From Conchocele bisecta (lineage: Eukaryota > Mollusca > Bivalvia > Lucinida > Thyasiridae): a stretch of 64,000 nt of DNA. Of this stretch, positions 55,447 through 64,000 are shown in pieces. The position numbers and the translations under genes are program-made. The DNA lies in contig CM055275.1 in the NCBI GenBank assembly GCA_029237695.1, positions 5,385,131-5,449,130 of the forward strand, in the 5' to 3' direction. The notes beneath the pieces were generated by a model that worked only from the letters and a program-made list of their open reading frames with translations, ran no database searches and was not told where the DNA came from. Positions within the stretch are counted from its first letter, which is position 1. Each line of letters opens with the position of its first letter.

Positions 55447-55690
55447 GCGGCCGTTTCACTACACTTCGTATGACTAAAATGTTCGTCAGTGCAAAATTAT
55501 GATAGTCTGTAAATTTCATTTTAACAATGTCTTCTTGTAAACAATTATTGGATTTACATTTATTGAGCATAGGCTGCAAATGCAGCATATGCTCAATAAA
55601 TGTAAATCCATCAATTGAGATTTCCAGACGATCCTAAATATGCACTTACGAACATTTTAGTCGTACGAAGTTTAGTGAAACGGCCCCCAG
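55447..55690. mobile_element. MITE, CGTTTCACTAAACTTCGTAC family (copy 3)
   Basis: The ends 'ggccgtttcactacacttcg' and 'tttagtgaaacggcccccag' are inverted. The interior palindrome is 'gagcataggctgcaaatgca' / 'tgcagcatatgctc'. It is non-coding. Confidence 0.85.
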
Positions 55691-56875
55691 ATTACTATAA
55701 ATAAATTCAAAGGGAAATAATAACTACAATCCCTAATTGGCTTCGTGCAGGGTGCCTGGCATACAGGTCAGAAATTGGGAAGTACTGCTTGTACGTTAGC
55801 TTGTCTCATACGTCAAATTTGACAAAATGTGCGCAGTAAAACAAAACAACTACTGTCTGTTCCACGTTTTGCTGCCGACGAACTTGGCTGAAAAATAAAT
55901 TAAACATGAAACATATGTAAATGAAAGTATTCTTTTACCAATAACAAAAATGTCACTCTCCCCAATTATTTTTTCATTTCATGAAATTTCATAAAATATT
56001 GATTTTATAGCGAAAAAACGATATTCCTATGATAATTTAACATGGGGGCTAAAAATAGATTATTCATTTTTATTTTATTTGTAGACCAATTTTTTTAAAA
56101 AATCTAACTTCCTTTTCTTAGTTACATCATTTCTAAGCTATCTAACCAGCTTTCGGAGTCAATTTCCAATATTTTTCGTTTTTGACTCCTTTTCACAATA
56201 AAAGCAATATTTTGTGGAATTTTATATGGCCAGTGTACCACCTGATCAAACTGCACACTCCTGTAGCCGGATGTTTCATTATTGGAATGGCGAACAGTGC
56301 AGATCCTGATCAGACTGTGCGAATGATCGAAAAGCACATAAACCACATTTCTCCAGTAACAGCCACATGTTTATCACGAGCCATCAACTAAGATGGTTTA
56401 ATACATATAAATACTAAGTAATTAATCATACACATGAAGTCAGTGTACAAACGGTCATTTTAAAATCCGCCCCGGGGTGACATATCAAGTAGGCCCTTGG
56501 CGTACCGGCATAAAATATATGTTTTAGTACCGTCTCTGCGCACCAAAAATTTGTGTTACCAATGTGAGTGAACATATATAATCTATATATTTCGCATGAT
56601 AGACCTCCATACGTCGTAGCTTACAATGTCAGTAATTTGCATAAACAAGATGGCCGCCAATGAAAAAGTACTTTACTACATGTAGGGGCATATCGTGTCA
56701 TGGAAGCAGTTTTAAAAGCAAAATTACCCACCAACCGCGGGCATTTAATACTTCATAGACGCCTAAATGTTTATCAATCTATTTTATTACGAATATGATG
56801 TACCGAAACCAACATGGCCGCCGTCTGGATTCGATGTTTCCGGCTCCTTGTTTCATTGTCAATTTCCAATATCTC
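55691..56875. other. Intergenic, repeat fragments
   Basis: Contains a one-armed relative of the 39,637-40,162 element (55,965-56,220) and a 'ggaatggcgaacagtgcaga' / 'tcctgatcagactgtgcg' fragment (56,284-56,322, also near 32,730). 'aagatggccgccaat' occurs at 56,648. The short open frames here come from these repeats. Confidence 0.5.
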
Positions 56876-58791
56876 TATATGAGCCGCGTCGCGAGAAAAC
56901 CTGTCTTCGGGAGTCTGACGACGTCACAAGATATGACGTCGTGAACTCAGCTGACGTAATTTCAGCCGAGATTTCAAATTATCGACGTTTGTCAGACCGC
57001 TATGTTAGGTTTGTTCCGTTGTGTTAAAGTTATCTAACGAACAGAATATATCTATAATCGGGCGTATGTGTGTGAAAAAAACAAAACAGTCTTCGATCTG
57101 TACTGGGTCCTGCCGTCTGAGAATATATTGGATGAACGTTAAACTGCCGTATTAACAATTACCGACAGGATATGGGTCTTACATTTAGTGTAGATATTGT
57201 AAGGTCCGGTTTTTTCACCAGGTGGTGCAAGTACAAAAGCTTAAATCTGAATGCACACTGACGTGTGTGTCATGTCAATATAAGAAATAGATACGGTGGG
57301 ATGTTATTTCAAGGCAACATATGTTGGAGACATTAATATCATTGACCGTGAGTGACGATCTGTCAAGTCGTGACAAATGAAATAATACAAACAATCAAGA
57401 ACTAGATGCTGTGGGACATTATTTCAAGGCAACATATGTTGGGGATATTAATAATTTTGTTAAGTCGTGACGCAAATACAATAAGACTGTGCGCACTATC
57501 AATTGATATGGTTCTTCTAGTACAGTTCGACGATTATCAAGGATCTCTTGACTTGGGGTATTGTTATTATTTTATATCTCATTTATTTGGGACCCTCGCA
57601 TTTTCAGTTGAGTCTCCAAAAGACAAACTGCTACCGTAACACTCCCAAAACAAACACAAGTCGGTGGCAGGACAAGCTGTTCACAAGCTGTGGTAACAAA
57701 TATCTCAAATATGTTAACATAGCCATTTTGTCCATGTGACAGTCTTCCACGCGCTACCATTGAAGGTGGTCTCCCACTAGGCGAGTGAGAGACTGCGATG
57801 GAGTAGAAACTACATGTAAGCGATACAGGCTTTTGCTCTCACGCTATTCGAGCGACCGTGAACTGTACATAGTGCGTAACGCATGGAAGTAATGGTGCCT
57901 GTCATCAGACATGAACACTGCCTTTCAGAGCAAACAGTTTTTTATACCCACTTGTTTTTAAAAAACTAAATGGGTATATTGTTTTCGTCACGTATGTCCG
58001 TCTGTCATGTTTCTTTTAAGCAGTAAAACTTTTTAACCGTAATATGTAGGGACTTGGTGTGTGCCTTCCTTGTGGTGTGTAGATGCGCAGTGAATTTCGA
58101 TTTTTGATTCGACCCCCGGTCATGAATTATCTCCCCCATTTCAACTTCGCATTTGGGAAACGTCGGTATATTGCGATGGTCGACTGTGCTCTAGTTTTAA
58201 TGTAATTTAATGTTGAACGTATTGTTCTCCCCGTATGCATGTGTATTTCCATTTGTATATGTTGAACTAAACGGTCGTATATGTTGAACTAAACTAATCA
58301 GTTAATCAATATACTTCCGTGATTTTCTGCAATTATAAATTGTTAAAATGCTCAGCAAACACCTCAAAAGGAAGAACACATCAGCATACCTAGTTCGCGT
58401 ACCCGCGCACCTTCATACTTGCTGGTACATGAACTTGCCGGTTTGACTGTTTCGCTTTGCACATTCATGTGTTACCAAAAGACTCAAGCTCATCCGTCTT
58501 AACATTCATTATTCAATGCCAAACATGCTTCTAGTTCGATTATGTCAACTTGCAAACTGTTGTAAATGTTGACGTATACTCTATGTGTAACGGTATATAC
58601 TGGAACGTCATTTCACGTCGCTTGACGTCGCTTTTGCGTGACGTCTCTTTTGCTCTTAATGAATATTGCAGATATTATGATCACATAAAAAGCGTTCAAT
58701 TCATCATACAAATACCATTGTCATAGAAACAAAATTTGATATTGACCAAAACTTTCCCGAATACAGGTTTTCTCGTGACGCGGCTCATATT
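56876..58791. mobile_element. GAGCCGCG-TIR transposon, second copy
   Basis: About 1.9 kb. Left GAGCCGCGTCGCGAGAAAAC then 'ctgtcttcgggagtctgacg'; right end reversed GAGCCGCGTCACGAGAAAAC then 'ctgtattcggga'. It shares internal blocks with the copy at 19,262 ('gctaccgtaacactcccaaa', 'gctggtacatgaacttgccg'). No transposase frame was found. It lies in the insertion between right-arm blocks 2 and 3. Confidence 0.85.
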
Positions 58792-58810
58792 ATCCATGCA
58801 TATATTGATA

Positions 58811-59108
58811 TGTAGCCTATTTCATCAACATTGCAAAGTATACTTTTCTAGCAAAGTATACTTTGGGGGAGTCATCATTTTTTTCCCCGAAATGCATTAT
58901 GTCATATAAAACTAACGACTGCATATATTTGATGATTACAAGTATGCAGAATTATTATACTGTATTTATTACAAAATGCAAAATGGCTGTGATAATGTCA
59001 TAAATTCAGTATAATAACAATTAATTCAATAGGTATTGAAAATTTCTCCTTCAAAGTATACTTTGCAAGAAAATTAAACTTTTTGCAATGTTGGTGAAAT
59101 AGGCTACA
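58811..59108. mobile_element. MITE, TGTAGCCTATTTCA family
   Basis: 298 bp. Left end TGTAGCCTATTTCATCAACA then 'ttgcaaagtatac'; right end mirror '...ttgcaatgttggtgaaatag' then 'gctaca'. 'aaagtatactttg' recurs inside both ends. It starts 20 bp from the end of the preceding transposon. No coding capacity. Confidence 0.85.
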
Positions 59109-59429
59109 GATTCGCATATGTCTATCATATCAGGCAAACACGTCGATAATTAAAATAAATGCAATACATAAAAAGTATCTACCGTTTTTCACCAATGCCA
59201 GAGTTTCCAGGCGGTGCATATGTATGCTTGGGTTTATTATAGGAATGAATGGCCTTTTTGTGGAATTTATCGGGGTATAAACTTGGAAAAGTCGCGGGAA
59301 TACTGGACGAATTCCAGCATTTGAAATAAATTCAATATGCGATACATATCTACGATTAATTTTTTTTCTAATCGGTTTCATAACTTTCTCTCCACATCTG
59401 AGGGCTAGTGCACGGCGTTCCGTTTAGGC

Positions 59430-59900
59430 CAGCGTACTATCGTTATCGTAGTATCTTACTTTCGTCATCGCAGTATCGTACTATCGTCATCGTAGTATCG
59501 TACTGTCATCATCGTAGTATCTTACTATCGTCATAGTAGTATCGTACCATCGTCATCGTAGTATCGTACTATCGCCATCGTAGTACCGTACTATCGTCAT
59601 CGTAGTATCGTACTATCGTCATCGTAGTATCGTACTATCGTCATCGTAGTATCGTACTGTCGTCAACGTAGTATCGTACTATCGTGATCGTAGTATCGTA
59701 CACTCGTTATCGTAGTATCGTGATATCGTACTATCGTAATCGTAGTATCGTAATATCGTTGTCGTAGTATCGTGCTATCGTTATCGTAGCATCGTGATAT
59801 TGTACTATCGTAGTATCGTACGATTACGATAATAGATGACGAAAGTACGATACTACGATGACGATAGTACGATGTTGCGATGACTAAAGTACGATATCAC
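59430..59900. repeat. 22-bp tandem array, ATCGTAGTATCGTACT
   Basis: About eighteen units containing CATCGTAGTATCGTACTATC at 22-bp spacing. The orientation flips near 59,815. It is expanded relative to the mirrored site at 37,555-37,705. It forms the inner edge of right-arm block 3. Confidence 0.9.
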
Positions 59901-60614
59901 GAAATAGTCGTTGATTCATTTGACTGATGCTGCACTGCGCGCCGGTTTAAAGTGCTCAAGTAAAAAAATGTACCGATTTCATGAAGGGATGTCTCTCAGC
60001 ATGTTGAGCTATCACAATTTTCTTGCGCCGGTTATTACACGAAAAATGCGTTTATGCAGTAGCGGATGAACGTTCGTCATGAAACCGGTGCCTATTTCAA
60101 CGTGGAATAGTTTTCCGTCTGTCTATGCTCATTTGCCTCCAAATGTTTGTAAGAGTTTCTCCACTAAAGGAATATTGCCATGAGCTGTTGGTGAACAATA
60201 CATTTGGTCCGTTTTAGGACACAACATTTGTTGATAGCCTGTATCAAAACTGTAAATAACCAAATATGGCGTTAAAATTAAGAATAATATTGTTTCACGT
60301 AATTTTGTCGCAATTCCTGGAACAGCGACGTTGCGAAATTTAACCAATCAACAATATCATCGTCACGTGTGTATTTTGAATTGTATTGGGATGTAAGCGC
60401 AATACGTCGAAAGAAGGTTTGCATTATGAACTTATAGAGGGTGTAGATATTATGCCATAATTACAATTAATGTGGCTACATAGATGACTTTAACATCTGC
60501 ACACTTAATACATATGCGATAAATGCACGTGACCATCAACATGACCTTGCCAGTTTTGACCCTTATAAGGTCGCCAATACACTTACTCCGTCGCCTGCGC
60601 TAATTTTGCCAACG

Positions 60615-61175
60615 AGATAACATATCGTAAGAACGAGTTAAATAGCTCGTTTCCACAAGATAGGATTTCGTTCGAACGAGTTAGCTATCTCCATTAAAGG
60701 AATAAAACCATGATAGCATCTCGTTCGCAAAACATAATCAACCAATCGAATAGGATATATTACTCCACCATCTTGAATGACAATTGTAGTTACCTCATGG
60801 TTGACTGATTATGTCGTGGGAACAAGATGTTTTTTCGAAGGAACGAGATGCTATGTCATGGGAACGATATAGCTAACTCGTGGTAATTAGATCCTACCTC
60901 GTGGGAACGAGATCCTATATCGTGTGAACGAGAACATTCTCGTAGAAACAAGGTTCTCTGTCACGGGAACGAGATAGTACTCCACCATCGTGAATGGCAA
61001 TGACTTTACCATTTGGTTGGCTGGCTATGTCGTGGGAACGAGATGTTAGGTCGTAGGAATGATATAGCTCGTGGTAATTAGGTCCTACGTCGTGGGAACG
61101 AGATCCTACATTGTGGGAACGAGAACATTCTCGCGGAAACGAGATGCTATGTCGTGTGAACGAGATAGAACAAAT
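60615..61175. repeat. 21-bp palindromic-unit array, CTCGTTCCC family (right arm)
   Basis: Mirror of 36,265-36,810, with cores 'tcgtgggaacgagat' at about 21-bp spacing and the duplicated spacer 'ctccaccatc..gaatgacaat'. Confidence 0.8.
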
Positions 61176-62049
61176 ATGGACGTCCCTTTAAAGCTGTGGT
61201 AGCCGCATATATTTGTGTATTTTATATGTTGTCATAATATATTAGTGAAGGTTAAATATTAAATATAAATAGCTTATGTCTGAGAGATTACTACGAGTGA
61301 TTATCTAATTATGCACCTCGATTAATCGATACTTTAAACTGTATTATAGTTTAAACTGCGACAAAACGGGGCTTAAGCTAGTATCTCACTGGGCTGCGAC
61401 TGTTGGCGACAAATTGCGACAAATCACGAGGGAGTTTCCAAAATGTCTCGAAACGTTCGAAACGTTCGCAGAGGTTCTCACGTGAGTCGCAGGGCCTCGC
61501 TCTCCTATCGCTGGAATTTTGAACATGATCAAACAATTCACGCGACAAATGTTCTCTCAAAATATTCACAGAGTCGTCGCGGGTTTCTCGAACCCGTCTC
61601 GAACTCTTCTCAATTTAGTTTCCGTGAGTCAGAAAGTGCGAGAAATGTGAGACAACTTTATGAAACTAAATTGTGATTTATTGGAGACAAACATGAAAAT
61701 CTGACGACATTCGCACGACAAAATGATTGAAAATATTTCTCAATTGTAACGCATAACTGTCGCGCGACATTCGCGCGAATGTCACGCGACACTCGCGCGA
61801 CATTCGCGCGACATGTATACGACCAAATGTCGCGAACGTAAGTACCAATTCAGTGTGATTCCAAGTTAAAATTGTCGCTAATTCGCGTATTTTCTCGCAA
61901 ATTTGTGTCTCTAACTAGTCACGAGCTGTCGCAGCCCAGTCACATACTACCTTTAGCGATACCACCGCGAGCCACTCGTCAGTTTTACAACCTGTGCTAT
62001 GAAGAACATTTTCTGTCCCTACTGCGTGGGCATGTATCTTTAACCATGT

Positions 62050-62290
62050 GAACACCACAGGCCTGTATAGGTGGTATTGACAACAAATGTAGATCCAGAT
62101 GAGCCGGCTCGTGACGAGCCGTCTCATCAGGATCTGCACTTTTTGCAAGTAATTTTCACATTTTCAAATTTTTGAGAACACAAACACCCCCTTTTCATAA
62201 ATGGACTAGTCTGAAAACCATTTTGTGACAATTGGATTGGTTGCAAAAGGAACATCAAAAACCATTCCAGTTACTTCCGGATGAAATGTT
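62050..62290 (-). repeat. Dispersed repeat, GCAGATCCTGATG family (copy 4)
   Basis: Reverse-strand copy with 'gatccagatgagccggctcg', 'gtctcatcaggatctgcact', 'ttcaaatttttgagaacaca' and 'attggattggttgcaaaagg'. It is the mirror of 35,118-35,360. Confidence 0.8.
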
Positions 62291-62575
62291 TAAGACTCAT
62301 TATTAACAGATACACATTTACATCCTGGGTCCACGAACATTCGATTGTCTATCGTGTGTGTACTCATCGCTTCGACATAGTTTCCGATTTCATAATTAGA
62401 AAACAAATTTTCGTTGGTTTCACGTTTTACGTTAAGTTTTTTTTTCTAAGTAAACACAACGAAAACGAACGTCAAAACGATGCGTTGGAAGAAACGACAA
62501 GCGTTTAAATAGTTGAAAGGCTGTTTAAACGAAAATATGGTTTTCACGTACAAAAGAAACGACAATCGTTTCAAT

Positions 62576-62786
62576 GTACAGTGGAACCTCTCTAAACCGG
62601 ACACCAAGAAAACACCTGTGATCTTATTTTTGATGAATTTCTTGGTCATTTATCTTAGTTGTTAACGTCTATTCATGATCGCATAGCACACACCTATGGC
62701 TCAGAATGCTAAAATTCCTGATTTACAGTGAAACCTCTCTAAATCGGATTCACAGGGTGTCCGGTTTAGAGAGGTTTCACTGTATA
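62576..62786. mobile_element. CAGTGAAACC-TIR element(s), mirrored copy
   Basis: Ends 'acagtggaacctctctaaac' (62,577) and the palindrome 'acagtgaaacctctctaaat' / 'gtttagagaggtttcactgt' (62,725-62,786). It corresponds to 34,620-34,850. Confidence 0.65.
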
Positions 62787-63574
62787 TCATTCTACAAAAC
62801 GAACGTTTTCGCTGTGTTGTCCATGGTATGGCATACCTTGCTAAACTGTGAAGACAAAACATGGTTATATTTTCAATTTCATAAAAGGTTACCCGGATGT
62901 CATATCAAATCGATATCAGATGTCACTCTGAACAAAAGAAAAAATTATTATATCATGGCAGGCCTTGCCTTTAGTCAATAATATTATAACTGCATAAGAC
63001 CGGAGTATATACACATATAATCTCATGCTATTTGTGGCCATACGAGGCAATGTCATTAAAGGTCCATGCCCACTCAGTAGGCACAGACTGTTCTTTATAT
63101 CAGATACATCATCTGAGACATTTTCTGCCAAAATGTACATTCATTCACCATTACCCCACTTTGATTAACATTATTATAATTTTATCATATCGGACGTAAA
63201 TTTCCAATTAACACTACATTCTGATGAGAAGAAAGGCATATTTTAATAAATGTAGTATCGTAAATATCGTAAATCGTAAAGCGCGTTCGGGGTGGCACTA
63301 CATTCAAATGTTTACATTGTCCATACATTCATAATGGAAACGCCCATTCAACGTAATGCGTTTATATCCCAGTACAATACATTAGACCCATGTTGTTCAT
63401 TGGTTAAAGTTCGCTTGACGTCATTAATTTCCACGAGGTTGTCAATAACTGCACGCTATTGACCGGCAACGCAGCTGTTCCAGGAATCGCGACAAAATGA
63501 CGTAACACCAGAGTATTCTTAATTCTACCGCCATATTTTGTTATTTACATTAATCAGAAAATGCAGTGTAAATA

Positions 63575-63745
63575 TATAGAGGAAATTCATATTTTTGCAA
63601 CGAATATGAGATATATGTTCATCGAGTGGTGTGAAATGTCCATATTTCACGAGTGCCGTTAGGCATTCGTGAAATATGGACATTTCACACCACTCGATGA
63701 ACATATATGTATATCTCATATTCGTTGCAAAAATATGAATATTCT
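63575..63745. repeat. Nested short foldback, TTTTTGCAACGAATATGA (right arm)
   Basis: The outer 'ttcatatttttgcaacgaat' and mirror enclose 'atgttcatcgagtggtgtga' and mirror around 'cgagtgccgttaggcattcg'. The left arm (33,735-33,835) lacks the inner palindrome. Confidence 0.8.
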
Positions 63746-64000
63746 ATTTATTATATACCGCTCCATGGCAATTAGCAGTTTTTAGACTGTATAGGGTAAT
63801 GAATGTGTATTTGCAGCCTATTTGCGCTCTTTTCTTTCAGGTGCGCGTTATGAATATAGATGGCGGAAGTAGTCGTATTTTCACCGGAAGTTGTTTATTT
63901 CATCGATGAAAACATATGACTTTTATTTACATCGTATAACTATGTATTTCATGGGTAGGTATATAATATAATTTTAATAAAACCATGTTTTTTTTGCATT

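Larger units (their letters stand above)
59430..63972 (-). repeat. Right arm, block 3 of the large inverted repeat
   Basis: It reverses and mirrors 33,525-37,705 block by block: 'gcatcagtcaaatgaatcaa' (left 37,530) against 'ttgattcatttgactgatgc' (right 59,912); 'ggcaaatgagcatagacaga' (37,293) against 'tctgtctatgctcatttgcc' (60,117); the CTCGTTCCC array (60,615-61,175); and 'acctacccatgaaatacata' (33,530) against its reverse at about 63,935-63,960. Similarity fades about 30 bp before the window end, so the outer boundary may lie just at or past the window. Confidence 0.8.

Noticed and set aside
56182..56391. Frame containing ANSADPDQT, which looks familiar from protein databases
   Set aside because: This peptide is a translation of a dispersed DNA repeat ('gcgaacagtgcagatcctga') commonly mis-annotated as protein.
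33525..63972. Inverted repeat as a simple assembly hairpin artefact
   Set aside because: Arms differ by indels, array lengths, loop contents and two large one-sided insertions, which a mirrored-read artefact would not produce; long-read confirmation is still listed as a check.

Overview
The window reads as a repeat-saturated, AT-rich piece of an invertebrate nuclear genome, most likely a bivalve mollusc. Pointers are a terminal-inverted-repeat transposon beginning GAGCCGCGTCG, a dispersed repeat with the pair GCAGATCCTGATGAGACGGC / GCCGGCTCATCTGGATCTGC, the 'gggcggatccagga' repeat and many 'aaatggccgcc' stretches. I recall these from bivalve assemblies; this is recognition, not a search. I found no intact host protein-coding gene. 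The only RNA gene that looks complete is a tRNA-Ser (anticodon GCT) at 51,536-51,617.

Three decayed mobile-type protein loci are visible. (1) 757-2507 is a broken 5' half of a large, multi-copy invertebrate gene family that I call family A. (2) 17,564-23,160 is a second, nearly full-length member. It has a cysteine-rich N-terminus, a central conserved region, a C-terminal block resembling a FEN/XPG-type PIN nuclease, and a CXC-like cysteine tail. It is split by a 1.7 kb transposon (19,262-20,973). (3) 40,826-48,876 is a decayed Polinton/Maverick core: integrase with chromodomain (minus), packaging-type ATPase (minus) and protein-primed type B DNA polymerase (plus). No capsid or protease gene is visible.

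The large-scale layout is the most striking thing. The Polinton core (about 39.4-49.3 kb) lies inside an inverted repeat. The left arm (about 33.5-39.4 kb) reappears, reversed and in mirrored order, as three blocks on the right: 49.33-49.58, 53.53-54.75 and 59.43-63.97 kb. Two insertions of roughly 4-4.7 kb separate the right-hand blocks. Hand-aligned stretches of the arms are about 96-98% identical, whereas the enclosed genes carry many stops and frameshifts. A smaller inverted repeat (12.67-14.16 and 23.88-25.0 kb) brackets the second family A gene, and its arms share a module with the Polinton-flanking arms.

The rest is dispersed and tandem repeats: foldback elements, terminal-inverted-repeat transposons, a tRNA-derived SINE, and 21-, 22-, 48-, 53-, 74-, 94- and 135-bp arrays. 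Several unrelated-looking arrays have self-complementary units spaced at 21 bp. All coordinates of repeats were judged by eye and are approximate by a few to tens of bases.
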